A stretch of DNA of 64,000 bases from Asterias amurensis (lineage: Eukaryota; Echinodermata; Asteroidea; Forcipulatida; Asteriidae), in contig NC_092665.1 in the NCBI RefSeq assembly GCF_032118995.1, positions 7,745,501 through 7,809,500 of the forward strand. Reading direction: 5' to 3'. The first letter of the stretch is position 1, and every line of letters starts with the position of its first letter. The position numbers were made by a program, and so were the translations under genes. Below are positions 22,201-33,200 of this stretch, one piece after another. The notes below the pieces were generated by a model. It was not told the origin of the DNA, did not search any database, and worked only from the letters and a program-made list of their open reading frames with translations.

Positions 22201-22732
22201 CGTTTTGCTGAATGCCTACACATAATAACTGCATTACAATGCGTAATATTGAAAAAGAAATTGACAACTATAATATAACTAAATTTATAATCTTTGTGGA
22301 GTTATGCGGCAATCGGAATGCCACGCGCGCCATTGCCTAGAAATCGTGTAGGCCTAACTGATACTTCTCAATCCAAAACAAGTTCAAGAGAAGAGAAATA
22401 CGATCATCATATTCTTACCCAAACAAACTGTTCTGGATCCGAGTAATGAGTGGAAGTTTTACTTTTTCTTGCTTCCGTGCAGTACCATCCGGCGTCTTGG
22501 CAAATCGACCACCGCTAGCAAGAGATGGTGATGGTGTGACAACCGATCGGGTCTGCTTATTTCCCAGCTGGTTTGAAGTGTTCAAGACGGGTACACTTTT
22601 GGCTCCTGATCGATCATCCTCCTCATCTGGTTGGCCTACATTAGCAGTTAATCGATTTCTGGAACTCGATATTGGCATCTTCCTACCAACAACAGACGGA
22701 AAAAACAAAGATGGCAACTCACAGGATTTCAT
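19077..22732 (-). CDS. uncharacterised 275-residue protein, complete three-exon gene
   Basis: Exons, in transcript order, are 22419-22732, 21417-21734 and 19077-19272. The first begins with ATG and the last ends in TAA. Lengths 314, 318 and 196 total 276 codons, and both junctions restore a codon (GG+A Gly, AG+A Arg), which strongly supports a real gene. Exon 1 is Ser/Lys-rich and looks disordered. Exon 2 has a basic stretch (SRYRRKKHKSRS, possible nuclear signal) and begins a compact domain: LTICFAYPGVDLNHHDIVKA then IESIQFVDMNVILG. Exon 3 continues with WLIKVKDFDTRYLLLCDGLK and GEYVIIRKYDDLN. The strand-helix-strand pattern with W.I.V and GL.I.G..V...YDD recalls the RRM-like domain of ZCCHC3-type nucleic-acid binding proteins and some transposon Gag/ORF1 proteins. 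That is inference, and no zinc knuckle is seen. A domesticated transposon protein is possible. Confidence 0.75.
19495..19814. mobile_element. TTAA family 3 foldback
   Basis: Arms meet at ACCAGTTATAATATTATACC-like sequence; right end GTACATGTACCC before TTAA at 19815, which it shares with the next element. Confidence 0.75.
19819..20128. mobile_element. TTAA family 1 variant with GTACACG ends
   Basis: AGGGAAGGTACACGTTTGG at the left, CCAAACGTGTACCTTCCCT at the right. The body matches family 1 (CCAGTCTTCTCACTTG, AGAGGGAGCCGTTTC), but the ends differ. Confidence 0.75.
20474..20637. mobile_element. palindromic MITE, CAGCCGATTTCA ends
   Basis: CAGCCGATTTCACGAAACGC and TTTTGTGAAATCGACGGCAG, with inverted AGGATTAATCCTA / TAGGATTAATCCT arms. 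Confidence 0.7.
20640..21416. other. intron of the uncharacterised gene, no element recognised
   Basis: AT-rich DNA with short tRNA-like or low-complexity patches; nothing firm. Confidence 0.3.
21417..21734 (-). CDS. uncharacterised gene, exon 2
   Basis: Acceptor TTTATAG, donor GTAAGC. It encodes RSRSHDSTVASID, the basic stretch, and the first half of the predicted alpha/beta domain, ending GTAGINN(R). Confidence 0.75.
21820..22026. mobile_element. foldback MITE with AAGAGTG words
   Basis: Repeated inverted CACTCTTT / AAAGAGTG segments and the word AGAGCCATA occur in both arms; a related copy is at 29205-29456. Confidence 0.6.
22419..22732 (-). CDS. uncharacterised gene, exon 1 with start codon
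   Basis: ATG at 22730-22732, donor GTAAGA. It encodes about 104 low-complexity residues rich in S, R, K and P. Earlier in-frame Met codons were not found before a stop. Confidence 0.7.
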
Positions 22733-23560
22733 TTTGCACGTGTCCTTTCTAGTTAATTTAGAGTTTTTATGAACAGGAACATCGCAAGACGTTTTCGACT
22801 GTTTATAAAGCCATTATTTGGAAGTGATGCTATAGCCACCGGGCAAGTAACAGTTTTGATGATCTTCTCGGCAAACCACAAGGGTGACATCACCAGGCTG
22901 GCGTTGGTTAAAAGAAAATTTGTCCGACTTTCACAAATAAAGAAATTGTGGTTTAGAAACTATTCAACAATGTTCTAGTCATTTTGAAATCCCTTGGTTG
23001 GTATGACGAACCAGTAACCAGACCACGATGACTTTTACTGCAACCAACGAAGTAAATCGACGAGCTCTTAAACTGTTATTACAACAGTTTGAACACTATC
23101 GGTTTGGAATCCAAACATCGTCAACAAAGGTACAAAATGACGTGCGCACAACGTATTGAAATTCCAAATAGCAGTTTGATGTTTTCGCTTTATGCAGCTG
23201 TATATAGGCCTAACTAGGAAATTATTTTCGTTCTGTTCAAAGGCTACAATCAATCAACCCTAGCGAACAATGACTCCAGCTGGTGTATATAACTGTGCAA
23301 ATTAACAGCAGCAAACTGTCTCTCATCCACGCAGGTGAATGGTGTCCCAAAGTGAATCGTAAAATGCAAACTGAGTGCTGTATTAAAAATCAACCTTTAA
23401 AATTGAATATGGTCACGTCTGCGTTTTGGAACGACTTTTTGATAACCAAGTTGATGAAACAATTTTATGGCAGTATTTCAGTTGCAGGTATATGCACAAA
23501 TCTTGTTTATGTTTACGTTTACTTTCAATTAAACAACACCCAACCACCAGCTGCCAAATT
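22733..23560. other. upstream region of the uncharacterised gene
   Basis: Presumed promoter side; I recognise no core element or repeat family here. Confidence 0.3.
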
Positions 23561-23570
23561 ATATCATTTA

Positions 23571-23774
23571 GCGGCCGGCCATTTAAGGGAGTCAACATAT
23601 TTACTCCCATAAATGCGACCGTGTTAGTCGAAGAGGTAAAAAGAAAACCGTGCATTTTCGAGGCATGTTTGTATTCTACTTTTGCAACATCTTTCTACCC
23701 TTATGCATTTTATAACAAACGGTTACAAACTCTTTTCAAAGACCAACTCGACCGATCCACGGCAACGTGTTCCT
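23571..23774. mobile_element. TTAA family 2, centre and right half
   Basis: GGCCATTTAAGGGAGTCAAC centre, right end ACGGCAACGTGTTCCT, TTAA at 23775. Confidence 0.75.
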
Positions 23775-23880
23775 TTAATGTAATAACCAAAATACTGTAT
23801 GCCACATCTGCTAGCGTCGAAACGTCGGCCCTGCACTGACAAGTGGTTGCTTCATTTCAATTTATAAATGTATCCATTAA

Positions 23881-23985
23881 AGACAGTGTACCTTTGGTAA
23901 CTATCAGCCACAAGTCTTCTCGCTTAGTGCACGCTTCCCAATTTGCATACAATAAACCTGCGAAAAAATGGGCTCAATATCGGTA
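23881..23985. mobile_element. TTAA family 1 fragment
   Basis: TTAA at 23877 then AGACAGTGTACCTTTGGTAA; right side lost. Confidence 0.6.
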
Positions 23986-24093
23986 AATCAATCAATCCAA
24001 GTAACAAGAAAATATTTAAAGAAAAAATGTACCATTGTTGCATTTATATTGTGTGCAGGAAGAGTTTTCAACAGGTTGATCTGCAATGTTTAA

Positions 24094-24476
24094 ATAAACA
24101 CGTTGCCTTGGATCGGGCGAGTTGGTCTATAAAAAGCGTAACCGTTTGTTATAAAATGCATGGTTAGAAAGATGTTTTAAAAGTAGAATAAAACGATCCA
24201 CACAAATTTGCCTCGAAATTGCGTGGTTTTCCTTTTACTATGCGAACCAACACGGTCGGCGATTGAGAGTCAAACATTTGACTCCTAATAGGCCTAAATG
24301 GCCGACCGTGTTAGTCGAAGAAGTAAAAGGAAAACCGTGCATTTTCGAGGCATGTTTGGTGATCGTTCGTCGTGTTCTACTTTTACAACATCGTTCTACC
24401 CATGCATTTTATAACAAACGGTTACAAATGCTTTTTTATGACAAACTCGTCCGATCCAAGGCAACGTGTTCCTCTA
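24094..24476. mobile_element. TTAA family 2 foldback, complete
   Basis: CACGTTGCCTTGGATCGGGC to AAGGCAACGTGTTCCT; arms meet near 24285 (CAAACATTTGACTCC). Both arms about 180 bp. Confidence 0.85.
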
Positions 24477-24766
24477 ATGCTTAATTCCTTGAAGCTACCT
24501 GTCGGTAACTGTTCACAATCTCACTTATTGTATATTTTCCAAGATTATGGTTTATTGGATGTCTGGTTCCCGAAGCCGAAGTCAACCTGCTGTACCTAAT
24601 AACCCTCGTCAACCAATGGGGATCACACAACAATAATTGATGATTAAAGCCTTGGAAGTAGCAGCCATGGGATCTCCTGAATGGGACTATACTATAGATT
24701 ACGATCTAAATGTTAAATTAAAGCAATGTATGTCATAATGTCACCTACATTTTGAGACTTCTTTAA

Positions 24767-25091
24767 AGGGTCTATGTAACTTTTGTAGGACAAAAAACAC
24801 AATGTCCGCAGATTTACACTAAATTTACACAGTGTGAAGATAATGATAGTTGAAAGCTTCCCTGAAAATACTACGTGCTGGGGTGCTGTAGTTTTGGGGA
24901 AATGCGTAAAACAATGTCACATTATTTTAATCATTTACAAACGTATTTTCGTTACATTGTTTTACTCATTTCTCAAAAACTACAGCACCTCAGTAAGTAA
25001 TATTTTAAGGGAAGCTTTCTATCATCATAATCTTCAAATCCTGTAAGTTCAATGTAATTCTATGGACATTTTGAAAAAGTACCCAAACCCT
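24767..25091. mobile_element. TTAA family 3 foldback, complete
   Basis: TTAA 24763-24766 and 25092-25095. Ends AGGGTCTATGTAACTTTTG and AAAAAGTACCCAAACCC. Confidence 0.85.
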
Positions 25092-25095
25092 TTAA

Positions 25096-25247
25096 AAACT
25101 CTGAACACCTTTGGTAATTGTCAAAGACCCTTTTTTCAGAGGGAGCCGTTTCTCACAATGTTTTATATACTATATACTATTGCTTGTTACCAAGTAAGTT
25201 TTATGCTAACAATTATTTTGAGTAATTACAAATAGTGTCCACTGCCT
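25096..25247. mobile_element. TTAA family 1, internally deleted
   Basis: Lies between TTAA 25092-25095 and 25248-25251, each shared with a neighbouring element. About half the normal length. Confidence 0.75.
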
Positions 25248-25251
25248 TTAA

Positions 25252-25560
25252 AGACACTGGACACTATTGGTATTTGTCAAAACCAGTCTTCTCCACTTGG
25301 TGTATCTCATAACAAATCTGTGAAAATTGGTTGTCGAAGTTGCAAGATAATAATGAAAGAAGAAGAAGCACCCTTGTTTCACGAAGTGGTGTGCTTTCAG
25401 ATGCTTGACTTCGAGACCTCAAAAACCTAATTCTGAATCTGAGGTCTAAAAGTCAAATTCATGGAAATTAACTTCTATCTCAAAAACTTCGTTACCAAGT
25501 AAGTTTTTATGTAAACAATTATTTTGAATAGCCTAACAACCAATAGTGCCCACTGCCACT
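25252..25560. mobile_element. TTAA family 1 copy
   Basis: AGACACTGGACACTATTGG to AATAGTGCCCACTGCCACT; the right TTAA is decayed. Confidence 0.75.
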
Positions 25561-25789
25561 ACATAATAAAGCCAAAGGTCTCACGTAGACATACCTCTCT
25601 TCCTGTTTCCTGTGTTTTACAGGTCTCTTAATTAAACAAAATAGTACAGGACTTCTTCGTCAGTGTTCTTGTTTTGCAGAAGCGATCAAAAGATGATATG
25701 CATATGTGACGGGTTTGCCAACGATCCGTTTACTCTTGTCTTTCTTTCTGGACCGACTTTCGCGCAAAGAAAACGAACAAGGCGCGATG

Positions 25790-26080
25790 TAGAATACCCA
25801 GATTGGCCGCGCGTTCCACTGCCTTTGTAGAACAATATTTGGTTCTATGGACGCAGTAAATGTAACGTGCTTAAGGCGACGGGCAGAAAATACAATGCCA
25901 ATTTCGTGATGTCATACAAGGGCGGCCTCCCCCTCACACACCTAGAGGTAAAGAGCGGCCGTTCATTGGCCGAACCTGTGCACTGCGCGTCGCCTTAAGC
26001 ACGTGACCCCCACTAGCTGACTCGCGGCCGAGTCGTTATCTATGGGTATTATTCGATTTTAATTCCATCTCTATTAATAA
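25790..26080. mobile_element. GC-rich foldback, GGCCGCG ends
   Basis: GAATACCCAGATTGGCCGCG and CGCGGCCGAGTCGTTATC ... GGGTATTATTC are inverted. Related to 27914-28134 (GTAGAACAA, GGACGC, GCGACG words in common). Confidence 0.5.
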
Positions 26081-26370
26081 ATTGGTATTATATTCTATAT
26101 CTATGGCAGCACCACGCAATGCCCGCAGCGATTGCTACTGCGCATGCACCCCCGCAGAAACAACGGAGAAAGAAAACTCAAATGATGTTATCGGATTTGT
26201 TTTTCTTTCTTAAAGGTGGTTTTTATTACACTGTTAATCCCTAATGAAAATATGCATGTTTTTAAAAAGTTGCGTATGAAGCGAAAATACAACTCATACA
26301 ACTACATTAAATTCCAGTAAACATACATGTACGTTATAACTAATCTTAAAACTTTGGGCAAATAAGAACA

Positions 26371-26808
26371 TTGGTGCGTTCCACTCGCGCAAACGTTGCC
26401 AACAGTTGCGCACGTTCGCCAACAATTTCAAGTGGAACGAGTTGTTCGCCGCCACCGTTGGCAACTTTAGGCGAACATACTTCTGAGGTGTTGGCGAGTG
26501 GTTTTTTAAAATGGCGGACAACAAGCATACGGTATTATTTCCTTTTCACAAACATAATTACATTGTATTTTCGGTGGATGATAATGCAGATTTGGAATAA
26601 CAAAGGTAATTAGTTGATGTATTAATGTCAAAAAGATGACTATTGCAGCAAAAACAAAGTAATAAAAAAGACCTACGTTTGGTTGGCGAGCGCCATCTTC
26701 ATTTCAGGGCGCCGCCATATTGACATCGCGTATACGCACCAATCGTTCAAAAGATAAAAAACGTTTGCGCGAACAGTTGCGAGTCGTTTGCGCGAGTGGA
26801 ACGCACCT
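26371..26808. mobile_element. MITE with GGTGCGTTCCACTCGCGCAA ends
   Basis: Left GGTGCGTTCCACTCGCGCAA, right TTTGCGCGAGTGGAACGCAC: inverted ends of over 20 bases. No long ORF; no target duplication seen. Confidence 0.7.
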
Positions 26809-26874
26809 CTGCCAGTTCTAAAACAACCTGTATTTCAATAAAAAGGTATTAAAGGGGCGGTGCCGTCATAAACA

Positions 26875-27110
26875 CATGTAATAGACCCTTCCCATGAAAT
26901 ATGTAAATTGCACATAGCGCGTGCGCACTAACGTTTTGGTTGGCAAAATGAGGGAACATCGCGCTGTTTTGTACACGGCTAATGGGTGCGTGACACAGAC
27001 GCGATTGCGCGTCTGCTTAGTGCACAACTCTATGGCGTTTGCCAACCAACAGGGTCTGTACGCATGCGTGAATGTAATTAGCATATTTCATGGGAAGGGT
27101 CCATTATAAA
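26875..27110. mobile_element. foldback element with CCCTTCCCATGAAATATG ends
   Basis: ACCCTTCCCATGAAATATG near 26884 and CATATTTCATGGGAAGGGT near 27082 are inverted; inner GCGCGTGCGC-type arms also pair. Confidence 0.6.
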
Positions 27111-27336
27111 CTCTCCCCGACTACTAATGCACGAGCAATGTGAACGTGAACGTCAGAAATGTGTCATTAAAATCTCACGTTTTTAGCATACGTGAAGTTA
27201 CCATTTTTCACGTCAGGTACATACGTGCAGTCGTCATACGTGAACATAAAATAAGCCAAAATTGGTGACGTTACCTAGAAACAAAACACTTTTTTTTACG
27301 TCCACGTTTACGTTTTTGCTCGCGTGACGTGCGGCT

Positions 27337-27500
27337 TTTATACAAATATTGACTGCTTCGAGTGGTATGGTTAAAACTATGACTCCCGAGGTGATCCCCG
27401 GGAGCGTTCTATTTTAGAAAATAGAACGCTACGGGGATCACCGAGGGAGTCATAGTTTTTAACCATTGCACGAGTAAAAGCAGTCAATATTTGTTTTATA
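27337..27500. repeat. near-perfect inverted repeat, arms ~75 bp
   Basis: ACAAATATTGACTGCTT pairs with AAGCAGTCAATATTTGT, and GACTCCCGAGGTGATCCCCG with GGGGATCACCGAGGGAGTC. Centre at about 27413 (TTTTAGAAAA). Confidence 0.85.
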
Positions 27501-27913
27501 ACACCCCAAACATTTCTAAATACTGTACTATTATTATTAAGTTACAGACCTGAATGCTACAATCCACGGACGACGCGAATACAGATTGCAAACACTTTTA
27601 CTGTGCTGCATGTAGTGTCGTGCAATCCGAAATGGTTACAGACTATTTATTTGTCATCCTCGTACACGCAACGGACGTCTGGGTACTGCACGCCGTGTGC
27701 TAGTCTTCGGACTAGCGCGTGGCAAACCGACGCACTATCACACGGCCGTCGTCTAGCAAAACTAAGACATGTCATGTGACGCGCTCTAAACCAATGAGCA
27801 GGCAGAATACTTGCAAGGGGTGTTATAAATCTCGCTAATGTATCATAATGGGGGAGCCACATCCAGGCAGGGAGTGTACGCGCGTGCAGGAAGTGATGCC
27901 ATAGATGTAGAAT

Positions 27914-28134
27914 TTTAATAACTAGATCGGCCGCGCGTACATACGCGCCATTGCCTGTGTAGAACAAGTTTTGGTTCGCCATGGACGCGGTAAAAATTTC
28001 ACGTTCGAAAGGCGACGCGCGAAAATGAACACGGGAGATATGCCTTTGACGCGCTAAATGTCGCGTGCTGACGGCAAAAAGTCACGTGCTGACGGCAACG
28101 CACAGAAAATGTACGCGTGGCCGATCTAGTTATT
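27914..28134. mobile_element. palindrome-ended MITE, AATAACTAGATCGGCC
   Basis: AATAACTAGATCGGCCGCGC at the left and GCGTGGCCGATCTAGTTATT at the right. CpG-rich inside, no ORF. Confidence 0.7.
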
Positions 28135-28172
28135 CTATTCTTTATCTCTGAGTGATGCGAGTTTATAATTCC

Positions 28173-28790
28173 AAGAATACGCCTCTCTTAAAGGCAGTGG
28201 ACACTATTGGTAATTACTCAAAGTAATTATTGGCATAAAACCTTTCTTGGTGACGAGTAATGGGGAGAGGTTGATGGTATAAAACATTGTGAGAAACGGC
28301 TCCCTCTGAAGTGCCATAGTTTTCGAGAAAGAAGTAATTTTCCACAAACTTGATTTCGAAACCTCAAGTTTAGAACTTGAGGTCTCGAAATCAACCATCT
28401 AAACGCACACAACTTCGTTTTGCAAGGGTTGTTTTTCTTTCATTATTATCTCGCAAGTTCGATGACCGATTGGGCTCAAATTTTCACAGGTTTGTTATTT
28501 CATGCATATGTTGAGGTACACCAACTGTGAAGGCTAGTCTTTGACAATTACCAATAGTGTCCACTGCCTTTAATATTTATGCATGAGGTACGTCACAATG
28601 CTAACTCAAAACGAGGCGATGGGCGCAGCCACTGCAAGTGATGGGGGAAGTGCACCCATAGCCTCATTTTGGGTAAGAACTATGACGTCATGCATAAGTA
28701 TTAAGAGAGGCGTATAGCGGCCACAGCGGCTTCCTTAATTGATAACTTATACGCCTCTCTTAATACTTATGCATGACGTCATAACAAATG
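28173..28790. mobile_element. ATACGCCTCTCTTAA palindrome, invaded by a family 1 element
   Basis: ATACGCCTCTCTTAATACTT and TATGCATGACGTCATA occur in full at 28751-28785, inverted at 28685-28712, and interrupted at 28179. Confidence 0.75.
28192..28569. mobile_element. TTAA family 1, complete, inside another element
   Basis: AGGCAGTGGACACTATTGG to ATAGTGTCCACTGCCT between TTAA 28188-28191 and 28570-28573. The uninterrupted host sequence at 28751 has a single TTAA at this point. Confidence 0.9.
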
Positions 28791-28799
28791 TAAAGGGTT

Positions 28800-29200
28800 A
28801 GAGTTTAATATGGTTCATCAAAAATCTCCTAAACAAAAAAACATTATTGACTGGAATTAAAAAAAGTAGCTGTCATGATCTTGTGACTTTCTCTGTCAAA
28901 TTTTAGACTCACAATGTGACCTATAAGCTTTCTTCTTTGACAATACGGTTATAGTCCAATTTGTATTTGAGTTTATTGTGGACGTTTATAATTTGGAAGC
29001 CCTTTCTAGTCAGGTCGCATAATTATTCTGACATCACTTTGTTCTTTCATTATGTGCATACGTCCGTGGGTTCACGAAAAGAATTATGCTCAAGTTAAAT
29101 CCAATGTTAAATGAGTTTACAAGTCTCACAAATAATGTGCGGATAAATTGCACAAGTCACGTTCTCTTGACATTGTGGTGAATCTGATGTTTTTGTTTGT
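28800..29200. other. intergenic, nothing recognised
   Basis: AT-rich; no exon or repeat family I can support. Confidence 0.3.
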
Positions 29201-29204
29201 AAAG

Positions 29205-29456
29205 TCTACTCTCTTAATGTAAAAGAGTGAACATTTTACTCTCTTGTCCGAGTGGTGGCATTTTCGCTCTTTTGAGAGTGAAAGTCAAAATGTGTCACTT
29301 TTCTAGTGAAATGTGAACGAACTTTACTCTAAGTCGAGTTGAAAGTACACGTCTTTCTCTAAAAAGAGTTTTCCGCCGTTTTCATATGGCTCTTTGCAAG
29401 AGTGATATGGCGGACAAAACGAGTGGTTTTTCACTCTTTTATATTAAGAGAGTAGA
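29205..29456. mobile_element. foldback MITE, TCTACTCTCTTAAT ends
   Basis: TCTACTCTCTTAATGTAAAA at the left, TATTAAGAGAGTAGA at the right, AAGAGTG words throughout. Confidence 0.7.
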
Positions 29457-29820
29457 TTCTTATGCATCTTCGCTTCATCAAAGCCCGGGACACGCCCAGT
29501 AGTGTTTAAAAATGTATGTTATATAAAAATGTGACATAGTTAATAATATACCTCAAATAGATTCCTCTAATCTGATTTGTTAAAAATTGTGTCACATAGC
29601 TTGGAGATGACGTCATAGATATCTGTGCCTGGGGCACAGCATTCAACTGTGCTCGCCCTCAAAATAAAGAAACAGTCGCAAATAACAGGTCGCTCGTGTG
29701 TATACTGTACATGTATACGACTAGCGAACTGCGACCTTTCTTCGCAGACGAACTTTCACCGTACAGTCAGGGTCATTGATTTGAAAAATCAAGTTATTAT
29801 TCGGTATATAAATAAATTTT

Positions 29821-29966
29821 GGCTGCTTAATAATCGGGGCACAGTTAAAACTATAGTTGGCCATCGGTGGTGTCAAAACCATGACTATGCCCGAGGCAAA
29901 ACTGAGTAGTCATGGTTTTGACATCTTTGGGCCTGTAATTGTAACTGAGCCCCTCATTTAGTAGCC
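29821..29966. repeat. inverted repeat, arms ~65 bp
   Basis: GGTGTCAAAACCATGACTA pairs with AGTCATGGTTTTGACATC; the outer GGCTGCTTAATAATCGGGG pairs imperfectly with CCCCTCATTTAGTAGCC. Confidence 0.75.
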
Positions 29967-30178
29967 AATATTTTAATAATATGTAACATAATATGACATC
30001 GCAACAACAAGCTGAGACTTACATTGCAAACACATAATCACAGTCAATTGTGTGATGATGTCCCAACCATTTCTAAACACTAAATACTCCCGCCGATAAA
30101 GTAGTGACATCACAGCTCTTCAGAGCAACATACATAGGCAGTAAAGTATATAGGTCCCTTGGTGTTGTAATTAACCGG

Positions 30179-30280
30179 TCAATAAAAGCAAACAGTGTGA
30201 AGGATGTCTCGGTTGCATTTCCTCTCAAACTGGAGCAACAGTTCGTCTATTTCCTGGTCAAGGTCCGTACTTTTTTCAAG
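30179..30280 (-). CDS. SSU72: SSU72 exon 5 with stop
   Basis: Acceptor TTCTTCCAG. It encodes LEKSTDLDQEIDELLLQFER, KCNRDILHTVCFY and TGA. It is too short to appear as an open frame with its own Met. ATTAAA on the minus strand at 29972-29977 is a weak candidate poly(A) signal. Confidence 0.94.
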   Translation of the reverse strand, partial: LEKSTDLDQEIDELLLQFERKCNRDILHTVCFY

Positions 30281-33200
30281 CTGGAAGAAAAGAAAACCCA
30301 ACATGGAATATTGTTAAAATATGTAACCAAACACTATTTTATACGTTTTTAAAGGCAATGGACACCTTTTGTAATTGTCAAAGACCAGTCTTGTCACTTG
30401 TTGTATCTCAACATATGTATAAAATAACAAACCTGTGAAAATTTTGACTCATTGGACGTCGAAGTTGCGAGAGAAATGGTAGAAAAACACCATTGTCGCA
30501 AAAGTTGTGTGCTTTCAGATGACTGAATTCAAGACCTCAGCGGGTCTCAAATTCAATTCTATTTAGTGAGAAATTTACTTCATTCTCCAAAACTTTATAC
30601 TTTAGAGGGAGCCGTTTCTCACAATGTTTTATAATATCGACAGCTCGCCATTGCTTGTTACGAATTACTGTTTTTATGCTGACAATTATTTTGAGTAACA
30701 ACAAATAGTGTCAATTCTTACCGGTAATTACGGTATTTACCGGTAATATCTGTTCGATGAACCAAAATAAATAACATAAAGCTTACTTTAATTCTTACTT
30801 TTTGGCAAAGCTGGTAAATGACGAAGGCCCCTAACGTTGCCTCTTCGTGGTTATCCATAATTTCAATATTCACCACGTGTACTGGGTCCATCGTTTCCTG
30901 CACTCTTGAATTGAAATCTGCAAAAGATACAAGGTGTTCAATAATTAGTAATTGTATAACCATGCGTATTGATGTCGCCTTCCGGTTCACTAAGCAATGT
31001 TCTTAGTAAAGATACGTTTCAATACTGTTCAGTAATTAAAGCCATTATACACTTTCCGGTACAGAAATAAAAAATTTAAAAAATCACAGATTTACAAATA
31101 ATTCATAGGGTTTACAGAAGATAATGGTGAAAGACTTCTCTTGAAATATTGTTCCATGAAATGCTTTACTTTTTGAGAAAACATTAAAACAATATCAATT
31201 CTCGATAGCGAGAGTTACGGATTTATTTTAAACACATGTCATGACACGGCGAAACGCGCGTAAACTCATGACCGATTGAGCCTAAATTTTCACAGGTTTG
31301 TTATTTTATATATAAGTTGTGATACACGAAAGTGTATAATGGCTTTAAAACATCAACAATATGGTGTTATATGATGATTTGCATTGCATGGTGAGGTATC
31401 AATATTTGGTTTGCGGTAAACACCATGTGTGTATCTACTTGCCAGGTAGAGTTTGTCTTTAGAGAACTGTCTTGTATATTCTACTACCGCAGAGTAGATT
31501 TATCTGGTCTTTCGGGACACTTTTTGAAAAGAATTGAATTACAAAGAACCTGAAAACTGCTACTACTACCTTGGCGGAAGGTGTAGAAAATCAGCTGTAA
31601 CTTTTACTTTAAGTTCTCAAAACTGGTCTCCATAACAACAGTGTTGTTATGGAAACATGTTAAAATATGCAATTGCGTTATCCCAAGGTAGGCATATTAT
31701 ATAATTATAGTTTTTGTTTTGGGTTTTTTTGCTGTTATTTTTTTTCAATTGGTTGATTTAATTAAGGTGTATAAAGGTGAAGATTGACATCGCCAACACA
31801 TTCTAAATAGCCGATGACATCATTGTGAAAAAGATGGGGACGTTCGTTTTCATACGGGGATGTTTTGGTTCATTCCCGCTTTTCAACATTTTTCCCTTTT
31901 GGAACGCATAAAGACTTGTCATTTATGGAAATGCAATGTCGTCATATTTAAATTTCACTCTGAAATAACCAGGGAAAAAAGAACCAATCGTGAAGGCAAA
32001 CTAAAAGTTGCCATATATTCACACAAGATTCTTTTCTGGCAGTTATGCTCTAAACAAAAAATGTTTATCTTGTCTGGGGTCCTTTGGGGACAAGTGTCCA
32101 TGTTTTCATTTTTGTAGTTCGTTAATTTTGTGTCTTGTTTATAGTTTGCATGTTGTTGTTTTTTTCTGTTTATGGGCGTTTGATTGCTTGTTTGTTCTGT
32201 GCGTTCTTTCGTTTGGTTGTTGGCCTGTTTTTTAAGTGTAAATGTTTGTCCTTTTTTTCTCACAAAATTGATTTGACATTTTCCTTAAAAATAATGATAC
32301 ACTGCTTTTATATAACGCCTCACACTTTATAGTCTCGAAGCGCTTAAAGGAACACGTTGCTTTGGATCTCTCGAGTTGGTCTTTGAAAAGCGTTTGAAAC
32401 CGTTTGTTACGAATTGCAAATGGTTAGATAGATAATTTAAAAATAGAATATAATAATCCACACAAGTATCACTCAAATTTGCACGGTTTTCCTTATACGT
32501 CGCGAAGAAACACGGTCGGCCATTTATGGGAGTCAAGAATGGTCGACCGTGTTAGTTCGCGACGTAAAAGGAAAACCGTGCAATTTCGAGTGATACTTGT
32601 GTGGATTATTATATTCTACTTTTAAAATATCTTTCTAACCATATGTATTTCATAACAAACGGTTTCAACTGCTTTTAAAAGACCAACTCGTCCGATCAAA
32701 GGCAACGTGTTCCTTTAACAAGAACAAACATACGGCGGTTTCAAAATAACGTGTAAAGACAAAGGGACGGACAATTGGCATTGCCAATTTATTGTAAATA
32801 CCTTCTAAAACTTGGTCGTAGACTCTTTCTTCGGCCGTTACGACTAAGTCAAACTTCTCCTTGCTATTCTGGAACCTCTCAGGTCGTTTTTTGATTCGTC
32901 TATTTCTATCAAGCATAGACAAGATGCCATTTCGTGTGTAGCTGATGTAAAAGGGTTGGTCAAGGAAATACGCAACACAGATATGCACAAATAAAGGTGT
33001 CAGTTTACTTCAGTGTTATTTTTACTTTTGGTAATAATTACCATTAAATACGGTAATGTTTCCCCAAACATCGATGAATGATGGAATTAGTATTTCGCCC
33101 AACAAAAGCCTATACTTTAGTCAAAAGCCAGCATTGACATGCAATAAAGCTTCTTGAAAACAGCAGATTACACATTAAATACCTGTACCGTTAACAAAAC

